Shown piece by piece: positions 24,924-33,728 of a stretch of DNA of 64,000 nt (position 1 is its first letter; the number at the start of each line of letters is the position of its first letter). The position numbers and the translations under genes are program-made. The notes under the pieces were generated by a model. It was not told the DNA's origin. It worked only from the letters and a program-made list of their open reading frames with translations, and did no database searches. This stretch comes from Burkholderiales bacterium (GTDB taxonomy: Bacteria > Pseudomonadota > Gammaproteobacteria > Burkholderiales > Burkholderiaceae_D): the NCBI GenBank assembly GCA_016196925.1, contig JACPWS010000027.1, positions 1 to 64,000 on the forward strand. Direction: 5' to 3'.

Positions 24924-25090
24924 GCCCCCTCTCCCGCGAGCGGGAGAGGGCTGGGGTGAGGGTAGGTGGAATGCCTGAAGTTATCAAAAGAAGGAAAAGA
25001 TTTTTTTCGTGATTAGTAGAAATTCGGGCGTCTATGCTTGCTACGTACCCTCACCCCAGCCCTCTCCCGCGAGCGGGAGAGGGAGAGGGG
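24924..25090. repeat. Two opposed CCCTCTCCC hairpin repeats
   Basis: CCCCTCTCCCGCGAGCGGG plus CTGGGGTGAGGGTA (24924-24966) and its inverted counterpart (25046-25090) face each other between murI and fumarase. Each is itself a strong hairpin. The core is the same as in the 119-base repeats around atuA. The pair may act as a terminator for fumarase transcription. Confidence 0.8.
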
Positions 25091-25126
25091 GCTTCTACGG
25101 AAAGCTGGTCAGCGACTAAAAAACAA

Positions 25127-26653
25127 TCAAGCCGCGCCGCCGACCGGCAGGATGCCTATCTTGGCTTGCCATTCTTTCGGACCGGTATTGTGCACCGACG
25201 TGCCGTTGGCATCGACCGCGACGGTGACCGGCATATCGACGACGTCGAACTCGTAGATCGCTTCCATGCCGAGGTCGGCAAAGCCGACTACCTTGGCCGA
25301 CTTGATCGCCTTGGAGACCAGGTAAGCGGCGCCGCCGACGGCCATCAGGTATGCCGATTTGTGCTGCTTGATCGAGGCTATCGCGGCCGGGCCGCGTTCG
25401 GCCTTGCCTATCATCGAGATCAGGCCGGTTTTTTCCAGCATCATGTCGGTGAAACTGTCCATGCGGGTGGCGGTGGTCGGGCCGGCCGGGCCTACCGCTT
25501 CGTCGCGTACCGGATCGACCGGGCCGACGTAGTAGATCACGCGGTTGGTGAAGTCGACCGGCAGGGTTTCGCCTTTGGCCAGCATGTCTTGAATGCGCTT
25601 GTGGGCGGCGTCACGGCCGGTCAGCATCTTGCCGTTCAACAGCAGTGTCTGGCCCGGGGTCCAGGAGGCGACTTCTTCCTTGCTCAGGGTGTTGAGGTCG
25701 ATGCGCTTGGATTTTTCGGTGTCGGCCGTCCAGTGGATGTTTGGCCAGTCGGACAGCTTAGGAGGTTCCAGGTAAGTCGGGCCGGAGCCGTCCATGACGA
25801 AATGCGCGTGGCGGGTGGCGGCGCAGTTCGGGATCATGGCGACCGGCTTGGAGGCGGCGTGGGTCGGGTACATCGCGATCTTCACGTCCAGCACGGTGGT
25901 CAGGCCGCCCAGGCCTTGCGCGCCTATGCCGAGCGCATTGATCTTGTCGCACAACTCGATACGCAATTCTTCGGTCTTGTTGTTGGGGCCGCGCTGCTTC
26001 AGTTCGTACATGTCGATGTCTTCCATCAACGACTCTTTCGCCAGCAGCATGGCTTTCTCTGCAGTCCCGCCTATGCCTATCCCGAGCATGCCGGGCGGGC
26101 ACCAACCGGCGCCCATGGTCGGTACGGTTTTCATGACCCAGTCGATCAGAGAATCGGACGGGTTCAGCATCACGAACTTGGATTTGTTTTCCGAGCCGCC
26201 GCCCTTGGCCGCGACGTTGATTTCGACGGTGTTGCCCGGCACCAGTTCCATGTGCACCACGGCCGGCGTGTTGTCCTTGGTGTTTTTGCGCTCGAACAGC
26301 GGATCGGCCACGATAGAGGCGCGCAGCTTGTTTTCGGTCAGGTTGTAAGCCTGGCGCACGCCTTCATTGACGGCGTCGATGATGGAGCCGGAAAAGCCTT
26401 CGAAGCGCACGCCCATGCCGATTTTCATGAAGACGTTGACGATGCCGGTATCCTGGCAGATCGGACGATGGCCTTCGGCGCACATGCGCGAATTGGTCAG
26501 GATTTGTGCGATCGCATCCTTGGCGGCCGGGCTTTGTTCGGCTTCATAGGCGCGTCCCAGGTGGGCGATGTAATCGGCCGGATGGTAATAGCTGATGTAT
26601 TGCAGCGCGGCGGCAACGGATTCGATCAGGTCGTCTTGCTTGATGATGGTCAT
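25127..26653 (-). CDS. Class I fumarate hydratase
   Basis: A 508-residue iron-sulfur fumarase (FumA/FumB type), converting fumarate to malate in the TCA cycle. Both halves are present: the alpha-like part with ICQDTGIVNVFMKIG and GGTAEKAMLLAKE, and the beta-like part with TGRDAAHKRIQ and YVGPVDPVRDEAVGPAGPTTATRMD. Cysteines fitting [4Fe-4S] ligation occur near 105 (CQD), 224 (CDK) and elsewhere. It is oxygen-sensitive by family. It is divergent from acs across 306 bases. Confidence 0.92.
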   Translation of the reverse strand: MTIIKQDDLIESVAAALQYISYYHPADYIAHLGRAYEAEQSPAAKDAIAQILTNSRMCAEGHRPICQDTGIVNVFMKIGMGVRFEGFSGSIIDAVNEGVRQAYNLTENKLRASIVADPLFERKNTKDNTPAVVHMELVPGNTVEINVAAKGGGSENKSKFVMLNPSDSLIDWVMKTVPTMGAGWCPPGMLGIGIGGTAEKAMLLAKESLMEDIDMYELKQRGPNNKTEELRIELCDKINALGIGAQGLGGLTTVLDVKIAMYPTHAASKPVAMIPNCAATRHAHFVMDGSGPTYLEPPKLSDWPNIHWTADTEKSKRIDLNTLSKEEVASWTPGQTLLLNGKMLTGRDAAHKRIQDMLAKGETLPVDFTNRVIYYVGPVDPVRDEAVGPAGPTTATRMDSFTDMMLEKTGLISMIGKAERGPAAIASIKQHKSAYLMAVGGAAYLVSKAIKSAKVVGFADLGMEAIYEFDVVDMPVTVAVDANGTSVHNTGPKEWQAKIGILPVGGAA

Positions 26654-26959
26654 GATGTGTTGGCTATGGGCTAGGTAAAAAATCGGTCTGTGCTGCGCGG
26701 AGCGGGGCTTGCTTCTGTTTGTCCGGGGAAATCACACGGTTGCGCTGCGCAAGCGGCAAATTTGAAGTAAAAGCGGCGGAATTCCAGCTTCAGCAAAATA
26801 GCGACATTTTACACGCGCCATGCGCCGACGGTAAGCTGAGTGCGTAGCAGTGCTATATTGTGGTTTTTGTAACGAGCGAGCCATCATCGTAAGGCTTAAG
26901 TAAGTCTGCCGGAATATGGTGGAAGCGTTCACTCATACGATAACAAGCAGGAGATAAGC
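26654..26959. other. Divergent fumarase/acs control region
   Basis: 306 bases between two divergent starts. A ribosome site (CAGGAG) precedes acs. I see no convincing consensus promoter, operator repeat or small gene. The GC content drops around 26760-26900, as expected for a promoter region. Confidence 0.5.
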
Positions 26960-28942
26960 ATGTCCGATTTCGAAGCCGCTAAAGCAGAATCCCGTATTTT
27001 CCCACCACCGCCAGCCTTTGCCGCGAATGCCACCGTGTCCGGCATGGACGCTTACCACGCCCTATGCGCCGAGGCCGAGCAGGATTATGAAGGCTTCTGG
27101 GCCAAGCTCGCGCGTGAGAATCTGCATTGGCACAAGCCATTCAGCAAGACGCTGGATGAATCGACTGCACCGCTGTACAAATGGTTCGAAGACGGCTTGC
27201 TGAACGTCTCTTACAACTGCCTGGATGTGAATCTGCAAAAAGGCAATGGCGACAAGCTCGCGCTGATTTTCGAAGCCGACGGCGGTGAAGTGACGAAGGT
27301 GAATTACCAGGAACTGCACCGCAAAGTCTGCCAGTTTGCCAACGGCCTGAAATCGCTGGGCATAGGCAAGGGCGACCGGGTGGTGATCTACATGCCGATG
27401 TCGGTCGAAGGCGTGGTGGCGATGCAGGCTTGCGCCCGTATCGGCGCCACCCATTCTGTGGTGTTCGGCGGCTTTTCGGCTAAGTCTTTGCAGGAGCGCA
27501 TCGTCGACGTCGGTGCGGTGGCGGTGATTACGGCCGACGAGCAAGTGCGCGGCGGCAAGCACTTGCCGCTGAAGGCTATCGTGGACGAGGCGCTGGCGCT
27601 GGGCGGCTGCGAGAAGGTCAAGGATGTCGTGATTTACCGGCGCACCGGCGGCAATATCAGCCTGGTCGCCGGGCGCGATCTGTGGATGCACGAACTGACG
27701 GCAGAGCAGCCCGCGACTTGCGAGCCGGAATGGGTCAGCGCCGAACATCCGCTGTTCATTCTGTACACCTCCGGTTCCACCGGCAAGCCGAAAGGCGTGC
27801 AGCATTCTTCCGGCGGTTATCTGCTGTGGGCCATGCTGACCATGAAATGGACCTTCGACATCAAGCCTGACGACGTGTTCTGGTGTACTGCGGACATCGG
27901 CTGGGTCACCGGCCACACCTACATCACCTACGGCCCGCTGGCAGTCGGCGCGACCGAAATCGTGTTCGAGGGCGTGCCGACCTTCCCGAACGCCGGCCGT
28001 TTCTGGGACATGATACAAAAACACCAGGTCAGCATTTTCTACACGGCGCCAACTGCGATCCGCTCATTGATCAAGGCGGCCGATGGCGATGCGCAGATAC
28101 ATCCGAACAAATACGACCTGTCTTCGCTGCGTTTGCTCGGTTCGGTCGGCGAACCTATCAATCCCGAAGCCTGGATGTGGTATTACAACAATGTGGGCGG
28201 CGAGCGCTGCCCTATAGTGGACACCTTCTGGCAAACCGAAACCGGCGGCCACATGATGAGCCCCTTGCCGGGCGCGACCCCGCTGGTACCCGGTTCCTGC
28301 ACCTTGCCGCTGCCCGGCATCATGTCGGCCATCGTGGATGAAACCGGGCGCGATTTGCCGAACGGGCAGGGCGGCATCCTGGTGGTCAAGCGCCCGTGGC
28401 CGGCCATGATACGCACCATCTGGGGCGACGATGAGCGCTTCAAGAAGAGTTATTTCCCGGAAGAGTTCGGCGGCACGATGTATCTGGCCGGCGACGGCGC
28501 AATCCGCAACAAGGACACCGGCTATTTCACGATTACCGGCCGTATCGACGATGTGCTGAACGTTTCCGGCCACCGCATGGGCACGATGGAAATCGAATCG
28601 GCGCTGGTGGCGAATCCGCTGGTGGCGGAAGCTGCGGTAGTCGGCAAACCGGACGACACCACCGGCGAAGCAATCTGCGCCTTCGTGGTGCTGAAACGTG
28701 CTCGTCCGACCGGCGACGAAGCGAAGCAGCTGGCGACCGACTTGCGCAACTGGGTCGCCAAGGAAATCGGCCCGATTGCCAAGCCCAAGGAAATCCGTTT
28801 CGGCGACAACCTGCCGAAAACCCGCTCCGGCAAGATCATGCGCCGCCTGCTGCGCGTGCTGGCCAAGGGCGAGGAAATCACCCAGGATGTCTCGACTTTA
28901 GAGAATCCGGCGATCCTCGAACAGTTGAAGCAGGCGCAGTAA
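26960..28942 (+). CDS. acs: Acetyl-CoA synthetase
   Basis: A 660-residue AMP-forming acetyl-CoA synthetase. It activates acetate, the expected end product of the terpenoid and fatty-acid routes in this window, to acetyl-CoA. [16 protein letters not shown] (about 268-283), WQTETGG and the C-terminal lysine motif [10 protein letters not shown] (about 620-630), the regulatory acetylation site of the family, are present. CAGGAG precedes the ATG. Length is typical. Confidence 0.95.
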   Translation: MSDFEAAKAESRIFPPPPAFAANATVSGMDAYHALCAEAEQDYEGFWAKLARENLHWHKPFSKTLDESTAPLYKWFEDGLLNVSYNCLDVNLQKGNGDKLALIFEADGGEVTKVNYQELHRKVCQFANGLKSLGIGKGDRVVIYMPMSVEGVVAMQACARIGATHSVVFGGFSAKSLQERIVDVGAVAVITADEQVRGGKHLPLKAIVDEALALGGCEKVKDVVIYRRTGGNISLVAGRDLWMHELTAEQPATCEPEWVSAEHPLFILYTSGSTGKPKGVQHSSGGYLLWAMLTMKWTFDIKPDDVFWCTADIGWVTGHTYITYGPLAVGATEIVFEGVPTFPNAGRFWDMIQKHQVSIFYTAPTAIRSLIKAADGDAQIHPNKYDLSSLRLLGSVGEPINPEAWMWYYNNVGGERCPIVDTFWQTETGGHMMSPLPGATPLVPGSCTLPLPGIMSAIVDETGRDLPNGQGGILVVKRPWPAMIRTIWGDDERFKKSYFPEEFGGTMYLAGDGAIRNKDTGYFTITGRIDDVLNVSGHRMGTMEIESALVANPLVAEAAVVGKPDDTTGEAICAFVVLKRARPTGDEAKQLATDLRNWVAKEIGPIAKPKEIRFGDNLPKTRSGKIMRRLLRVLAKGEEITQDVSTLENPAILEQLKQAQ

Positions 28943-28983
28943 TAAATACTCCGGGCTACCCGGCAGGTAGTGGGTGGTTTTGC

Positions 28984-29014
28984 ACGGCACTGTTTTGCGA
29001 CAGTGCCGTTTTTT
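28984..29014 (+). terminator. Rho-independent terminator after acs
   Basis: ACGGCACTG and CAGTGCCGT form a nine-pair stem around TTTTGCGA, then TTTTTTG. Confidence 0.85.
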
Positions 29015-29224
29015 GTAGGGTGCGCCATGCGCACCGAAGCGGCTATACCGTTTAGTCAAGCCGTATCCTCCGCTTCGTCATTCCGGCGAAGGGTGCAGCA
29101 GGGGTCTCGTGGGGGAATTCCCCCGCGCCTGCGTAACGATCTTCGCTTGCAAGCGAAGATTCCTTAAGCGATAGCCGGAATCTAGTGGCGTAATGACCAA
29201 AAGACGCTGGATCCCTGCCTGCGC
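29015..29224. repeat. Nested palindromes between acs and the MoxR gene
   Basis: The 348-base gap after acs holds no gene. After the terminator comes a GTAGGGTGCGCC fragment seen in similar form at 23814 and 9282. A REP-like stem (CATTCCGG at 29080, CCGGAAT at 29176) is interrupted by about 90 bases containing two perfect palindromes: GGGGGAATTCCCCC (29111-29124) and a 22-base one at 29139-29160 centred on CTTGCAAG. A CCCTGCCTGCGCAGGG palindrome follows at about 29203-29220. Confidence 0.7.
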
Positions 29225-29290
29225 AGGGATGACGACTTTGAATTTACGGCTTATCCGGACAGTATTGCACCCTACCGGGGATTTTGGCAG

Positions 29291-30154
29291 TCAGCGATTA
29301 GTGCGCGACATGAACACCAGGCGTTCAAACAGGTGCACGTCCTGCTCGTTTTTCAACAAGGCCCCGTGCAGCGGCGGCACGATGGTTTTGCTGTCCTTGC
29401 TGCGCAAGGCTTCCGGCGGGATGTCTTCGGCCAGCAGCAGCTTCAGCCAGTCCAGCAATTCTGAGGTGGACGGTTTTTTCTTCAGGCCGGCAACTTCCCT
29501 GACTTCGTAAAATGTCTGCAAGGCTTGCGCCAGCAGGTCGGATTTCAGCGTCGGGAAATGGACGTCCACGATCTTTTGCATGGTGTCCTGGTCCGGGAAC
29601 TTGATGTAATGGAAGAAGCAGCGGCGCAGGAAGGCGTCCGGCAATTCCTTTTCATTGTTGGAGGTGATGATGACCAGCGGCCGGTGTCTGGCGCGCACCA
29701 TTTCGCGCGTTTCGTACACATAAAATTCCATGCGATCGAGTTCGCGCAGCAAGTCGTTCGGGAATTCGATGTCGGCCTTGTCGATTTCGTCGATCAGCAG
29801 CACCACCGGTTCATTCGCCGTAAACGCTTGCCACAGCACGCCCTTGACGATGTAGTTGTGGATATCCTTGACGCGCTCGTCGCCGAGCTGCGAGTCGCGC
29901 AAACGCGATACCGCATCGTATTCGTACAAGCCTTGCTGGGCCTTGGTGGTGGATTTGATATGCCATTGCAGCAGCGGCATGTTCAGCGCGGCGGCGACTT
30001 CTTCCGCCAGCATGGTCTTGCCGGTGCCCGGTTCGCCCTTGATCAGCAAGGGGCGCTGCAGATTCAGTGCGGCATTCACCGCAAGTTTCAGATCGTCGGT
30101 GGCGACATAATGGTCGGCGCCGTCAAAGCGGGGAGTGCGTGGGGCCTGCGTCAT
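29291..30154 (-). CDS. MoxR-family AAA+ ATPase
   Basis: A 287-residue MoxR-type AAA+ ATPase, a chaperone-like family that helps insert metals or mature complexes. Walker A is GEPGTGKT (about 38-45), Walker B LLIDEIDKAD (about 115-124), sensor 1 is in IITSNNEKELPDAF and an arginine finger region follows. MoxR genes usually stand next to a VWA-domain gene; none lies beside this one here. It is divergent from two small cytochromes c. Confidence 0.88.
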   Translation of the reverse strand: MTQAPRTPRFDGADHYVATDDLKLAVNAALNLQRPLLIKGEPGTGKTMLAEEVAAALNMPLLQWHIKSTTKAQQGLYEYDAVSRLRDSQLGDERVKDIHNYIVKGVLWQAFTANEPVVLLIDEIDKADIEFPNDLLRELDRMEFYVYETREMVRARHRPLVIITSNNEKELPDAFLRRCFFHYIKFPDQDTMQKIVDVHFPTLKSDLLAQALQTFYEVREVAGLKKKPSTSELLDWLKLLLAEDIPPEALRSKDSKTIVPPLHGALLKNEQDVHLFERLVFMSRTNR

Positions 30155-30414
30155 GATGATTAGTTTGGCTTGTTTTAGAGTGAGATAGTACCGAGTATAA
30201 GCCAGAAGGCGCTTACTTGTGAACGGCTGTTCTTTTTTTAGATCGCCGCCTTGGCAGGCAGTGTGCGGCCAGGCGATATTATTTCTTTTTACCTAAGTTT
30301 TTGTCGCCGGCGCCCGTGTTATTTTGCGCAAATTTGATCTTAATCGGCTAAAATGCTGCGTTATATCAAATCGCAGTGTTTATTGATCTGTTTGCTTATT
30401 TAAACTTCGCTACT

Positions 30415-30738
30415 ATGAAAAAACTGTTTGCACTCCTCGCCCTGGCGAGTCTCGCCCAAGCTGCTGCCGCAGCGGAAGTGGTTGGTAATGCCAAAGACGC
30501 CGCCGATAAAAAAATAGCGATGTGCATAGGCTGCCACGCTATCCCCGGTTATAAGGCAACTTTCCCCGAGGTTTATCAGGTGCCCATGATAGGCGGCCAG
30601 TCTGCCAAATACATAGAAAGCGCGCTCAAGGCTTACCAGAAAGGCGATCGCAAACATCCATCCATGCGCGGCATCGCCGGCAGCTTGTCGGATCAGGATA
30701 TCGCCGATCTGGCCGCTTACTACTCTCAACAAAAATAA
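30415..30738 (+). CDS. Periplasmic class I cytochrome c (single haem)
   Basis: A 107-residue c-type cytochrome. A signal peptide (MKKLFALLALASLAQAAAAA) is followed by CIGCH (about residues 38-42), with a distal Met probably in HPSMRG. The start at 30415 puts the signal peptide at the N-terminus. The upstream frame is open to 30376 but adds a non-signal sequence. It overlaps nothing and precedes a second cytochrome by 14 bases, so the two are probably cotranscribed and paired in electron transfer. Confidence 0.85.
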   Translation: MKKLFALLALASLAQAAAAAEVVGNAKDAADKKIAMCIGCHAIPGYKATFPEVYQVPMIGGQSAKYIESALKAYQKGDRKHPSMRGIAGSLSDQDIADLAAYYSQQK

Positions 30739-30752
30739 TAAAGGAGCCGAAT

Positions 30753-31100
30753 ATGAAAAAAATCACTCTCCTGGCTGTCTTGCTGTCGGCCGTATCCCTG
30801 AGCGCCGTCGCCGGCGGCAATGTCGAGGCCGGTAAAGCCGCGGCGGAAAAATCCAATTGCGCCTCTTGCCACGGCAAGGATTTCAGCTCGCCGATAGACC
30901 CTACTTATCCCAAGCTGGCCGGTCAGCACGCCGACTATATCGCCCAGGCATTGAAGGCTTACCAGCGCGGCGCCGATGCCGCCAACGGTCGCGGCAACGC
31001 GATCATGGGCGCGCAAGTCAAAGCCCTGTCGAATACCGATATCCAGAATATCGCGGCTTATCTGCACAGCTTGCCGGGCAGCCTGGTGCTGAAGAAATAG
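30753..31100 (+). CDS. Periplasmic class I cytochrome c (cytochrome c4/c553-like)
   Basis: A 115-residue c-type cytochrome with a signal peptide (MKKITLLAVLLSAVSLSAVA), CASCH near residues 36-40 and YPKLAGQHADYIAQALKAYQRG, a block typical of the c4/c553 group. The axial Met is likely in NAIMGAQ. AAAGGAG precedes ATG. Together with the preceding gene it looks like a split di-haem c4-type pair. Confidence 0.87.
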   Translation: MKKITLLAVLLSAVSLSAVAGGNVEAGKAAAEKSNCASCHGKDFSSPIDPTYPKLAGQHADYIAQALKAYQRGADAANGRGNAIMGAQVKALSNTDIQNIAAYLHSLPGSLVLKK

Positions 31101-31116
31101 ACCCGCAGGGGCAGCC

Positions 31117-31149
31117 ACAAAAAAGCCGCGTATCATCGCGGCTTTTTTA
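31117..31149. terminator. Bidirectional terminator
   Basis: AAAAAAGCCGCG and CGCGGCTTTTTT flank the loop TATCAT. The A-run on one side and T-run on the other allow it to serve both the cytochrome pair and the convergent DUF1841 gene. Confidence 0.88.
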
Positions 31150-31575
31150 TCGGCAGCGCTTTTTCAAGGCTTCGATATACGCTGCGCCGTCCGGCGGCAA
31201 GCCGCTGCGCTGCGAAGTCCAGATCATCTCGCCCAGGCACTCCATGATCTGATGATGGGCTTCGTGCTCGGAATTGGTTTTTTGCGCCAGCAACTGGAAG
31301 GCGGCGCGTATGCCGGGCGGTTGATCGACCGAAATCTGCTCGGCAATCGACAAGTGCATGGACAGGTGCAGGAAGGGGTTGGTCTGGCCCTGATCCACGC
31401 CGTAGTCGGCTTGCAGCGCGGCTTCCGGGTCTTTCAGGTCGGCTTCATATTCGGGATGCTGGCTGATCCAGTCGGAAGCGATGGCTTCCAGCGGGGTCAG
31501 TATTTCCCTGGCGCCGGTTTTGCGGAAGGTTTCGCAAAAAAAACGGCGCACATCGTGCTGGCTGGGGTTAAACAT
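31147..31575 (-). CDS. DUF1841 family protein
   Basis: A 142-residue protein of the DUF1841 family, found in beta- and gammaproteobacteria, whose role is unknown. Recognised from the N-terminal pattern [17 protein letters not shown] and the [21 protein letters not shown] block. It is rich in histidine and acidic residues ([16 protein letters not shown]), perhaps metal binding. No signal peptide. It is convergent with the cytochromes, sharing their terminator. Confidence 0.8.
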   Translation of the reverse strand: MFNPSQHDVRRFFCETFRKTGAREILTPLEAIASDWISQHPEYEADLKDPEAALQADYGVDQGQTNPFLHLSMHLSIAEQISVDQPPGIRAAFQLLAQKTNSEHEAHHQIMECLGEMIWTSQRSGLPPDGAAYIEALKKRCR

Positions 31576-31684
31576 GGAGAAGCTGAAAAGTGAGGATGCG
31601 CGTATTGTAAAAGGAATTCGGCGGCCGTGGGCTGAAGGATGGGCCGACTTCGGTTATCATGCCGCTCTATACGAAAGGAATGCT

Positions 31685-32266
31685 ATGCTGACTAAAGAAG
31701 CTCTGGATACTTTGTTTACCGCTGCCCGCACCCATAACGTCTGGCAAGACAAGCCGGTCACCGATGCGCAATTGCAGGAAATCTACGATTTGATGAAGTG
31801 GGGCGCGACTTCCGCCAACTGTTCGCCGGCCCGCATCGTCTTCGTCAAGACTACCGCCGAAAAAGAAAAACTGGTGGCTTGCGTATCGCACGGCAATGCC
31901 GCTAAGACCCTCGCCGCGCCGGTTACGGCCATCATAGGCATGGATATGGCGTTTTACGACAAGCTGCCGCAACTGTTTCCGCACGCCGATGCGCGCTCCT
32001 GGTTTGCCGGCAATCCGGCCTTGATAGAAGCGACCGCTTTCCGTAACTCTTCGCTGCAAGGCGCGTACATGATGCTGGCGGCGCGCGCGATCGGCCTCGA
32101 TTGCGGCCCGATGTCCGGTTTCGATGCCGATAAGCTCAATGCGGCGTTCTTTGCCGGGACTGACGTTAAGGCCAACTTCATCTGCAGTCTCGGCTACGGC
32201 GATAAGGATAAATTATTCCCGCGTTCGCCACGCCTGGCATTCGACGAAGCCTGCAAGATCGTCTGA
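31685..32266 (+). CDS. Malonic semialdehyde reductase-like nitroreductase (RutE/HadB)
   Basis: A 193-residue FMN-dependent nitroreductase-fold protein of the RutE/HadB group. RutE reduces malonic semialdehyde to 3-hydroxypropionate in pyrimidine degradation, but no other rut gene is here. The pattern [18 protein letters not shown] and the C-terminal [15 protein letters not shown] are typical. ATG at 31685 follows AAAGGA. Substrate is uncertain. Confidence 0.8.
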   Translation: MLTKEALDTLFTAARTHNVWQDKPVTDAQLQEIYDLMKWGATSANCSPARIVFVKTTAEKEKLVACVSHGNAAKTLAAPVTAIIGMDMAFYDKLPQLFPHADARSWFAGNPALIEATAFRNSSLQGAYMMLAARAIGLDCGPMSGFDADKLNAAFFAGTDVKANFICSLGYGDKDKLFPRSPRLAFDEACKIV

Positions 32267-32280
32267 TCGTTGTTGCGCCG

Positions 32281-32314
32281 CGCCCTTACACGTTTTTCGG
32301 TAAGGGCGTTTTTT
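32281..32314 (+). terminator. Terminator overlapping the nth stop
   Basis: GCCCTTAC and GTAAGGGC form the stem, followed by GTTTTTTG. It serves the RutE-like gene and overlaps the last codons of the convergent nth. Confidence 0.75.
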
Positions 32315-32933
32315 GCTTGTATTCGCACAGGTCGGCGATCATGCAATTCCAGCATTTCGGCGTGCGCGCCAGGCAAGTGTAGCGGCCGTGCAGTATCAGC
32401 CAGTGGTGTGCATCGAGTCGGAATTCCGGTGGCACGAATTTCATTAATTTTTCTTCGACGATCTCCACGTTCTTGCCCGGCGCCAGGCCGGTGCGATTCG
32501 CGACGCGGAAGATATGCGTGTCGACCGCGATGGTCGGTTCGCCGAAGGCGGTGTTCAACACCACGTTCGCGGTTTTCCGGCCGACGCCGGGCAGGGCTTC
32601 CAGCGCCTCGCGCTGGCGCGGCACCGCGCCGCCGTGCTGCTCGAGCAGGAGGCGGCAAGTCGCGATCACGTTTTTCGCCTTGGTGCGGAACAAGCCTATG
32701 GTCTGGATGTAGGGGATCAAGCCGTCGACACCCAGCGCATAGATGGCAGCCGGGGTATTCGCGACCGGGTACAGCAGGCGTGTCGCCTTGTTGACCGAGA
32801 CATCGGTGGCCTGCGCCGACAGCAAGACCGCGATCAGCAATTCAAACGGGGTCGTGTATTCGAGTTCGGTGGTCGGATGCGGATTTTGCGCGCGCAAACG
32901 GCTGAAGATTTCGTGGCGTTTGGCGGCGTTCAT
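32286..32933 (-). CDS. nth: Endonuclease III
   Basis: A 215-residue base-excision repair enzyme that removes oxidised pyrimidines and cuts the abasic site. The helix-hairpin-helix [14 protein letters not shown] and the catalytic Asp in VDTHIFRV are near residues 113-145. The Fe-S ligands are in [17 protein letters not shown]. The start at 32933 overlaps the rnfB stop as ATGA, so the two are translationally coupled. Pairing with an rnf gene is common in proteobacteria. Confidence 0.94.
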   Translation of the reverse strand: MNAAKRHEIFSRLRAQNPHPTTELEYTTPFELLIAVLLSAQATDVSVNKATRLLYPVANTPAAIYALGVDGLIPYIQTIGLFRTKAKNVIATCRLLLEQHGGAVPRQREALEALPGVGRKTANVVLNTAFGEPTIAVDTHIFRVANRTGLAPGKNVEIVEEKLMKFVPPEFRLDAHHWLILHGRYTCLARTPKCWNCMIADLCEYKQKTPLPKNV

Positions 32934-33616
32934 GGCTGCTTGTTCCCCGATTCGGCTTCCAGTTTCTTGATTCTTGCGCGCTCGATGGCGGCGGCGATGA
33001 TCGCTTTCTTGCGCTCCTTGCTCGCGATTTCTTCCGCGCTCAGGGCCGGCTCCGCTTCCAGCGCCTGCAGTTTGGCGGCGGCCTTGGCGGCCAGCCTGGC
33101 CTCGTTTTCCAGCTGTTCGCGCTGCAAGCGCTCGCGCCTGAATTCGAATTGGCGGCGCGCCTGATCGGCCTGCCGCTGCGACCAGGCATCCCATCCGGTC
33201 TGGCCGGGCGTGACGCTATGCATGGAGATGCAATCGACCGGGCAGGGCGCGACGCACAGATCGCAGCCGGTACAGAGCTCTGGGATAACCGTGTGCATTT
33301 GCTTGGGTGCGCCCATGATCGCGTCGACCGGGCAAGCCTGGATGCACAGGGTGCAACCTATGCAGTAGATTTCTTCGATGACGGCCACCGGACGCTCACG
33401 CTCCTCGCCATGCGCCTTATTCAGGGGGATTACGGGCTTGCCGAGCAGGCCGGCCAGCCTTTGCACGCCTGCTTGTCCGCCCGGCGGGCATTGGTTGTAA
33501 CTGGCGCTGCCGTCGGCGATCGCCTCGGCATACGGGCGGCAAGCCGGATAGCCGCATTTGCTGCATTGGGTTTGCGGCAGCAAGTCTTCGATCTGGTCGG
33601 CGAGAGTGAGCGTCAC
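32930..33616 (-). CDS. rnfB: RnfB-type electron transport ferredoxin
   Basis: A 228-residue iron-sulfur protein. An Fe-S domain ([16 protein letters not shown], Cys near 18-48) is followed by two [4Fe-4S] motifs ([12 protein letters not shown] and [12 protein letters not shown], about 84-125). The C-terminal third is a charged, Ala/Glu/Arg-rich helix, probably a coiled coil. No N-terminal membrane anchor is seen, unlike classical RnfB, and no rnfA, C, D, G or E lies nearby, so it probably acts alone as a ferredoxin. It starts with GTG at 33616 with no clear ribosome site. Confidence 0.85.
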   Translation of the reverse strand: MTLTLADQIEDLLPQTQCSKCGYPACRPYAEAIADGSASYNQCPPGGQAGVQRLAGLLGKPVIPLNKAHGEERERPVAVIEEIYCIGCTLCIQACPVDAIMGAPKQMHTVIPELCTGCDLCVAPCPVDCISMHSVTPGQTGWDAWSQRQADQARRQFEFRRERLQREQLENEARLAAKAAAKLQALEAEPALSAEEIASKERKKAIIAAAIERARIKKLEAESGNKQP

Positions 33617-33679
33617 GGGAAGGCGGGAATGTGGCCGGGAAAGTGCAGCATTATCCGCTCAAAAGCACGGCGGGACAAA

Positions 33680-33708
33680 CAAAAAAAGCCACCGGCGTGG
33701 CGGTGGCT
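33680..33708 (-). terminator. Terminator after phaZ
   Basis: On the minus strand AGCCACCG and CGGTGGCT form the stem, followed by TTTTTTTG. It lies 20 bases past the phaZ stop. Confidence 0.85.
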
Positions 33709-33728
33709 AGTGCGAACGTGGGTAAGGA

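Noticed and set aside
25034-26674. A long open frame (546 codons) on the plus strand opposite fumarase, and similar long frames opposite atuC, atuA, the GGDEF-EAL gene and hrpA.
   Set aside because: They are shadow frames of GC-rich codon use. They show low-complexity His/Arg/Ala-rich text, no domains and no ribosome sites, while the other strand encodes a complete known enzyme.
30334-30347. TTGATCTTAATCGG upstream of the cytochrome c pair, like an FNR/Anr box.
   Set aside because: Only 8 of 10 key bases match and the spacing to the possible -10 (TAAAAT at 30349) would place it at a repressing rather than activating position; too weak to annotate.
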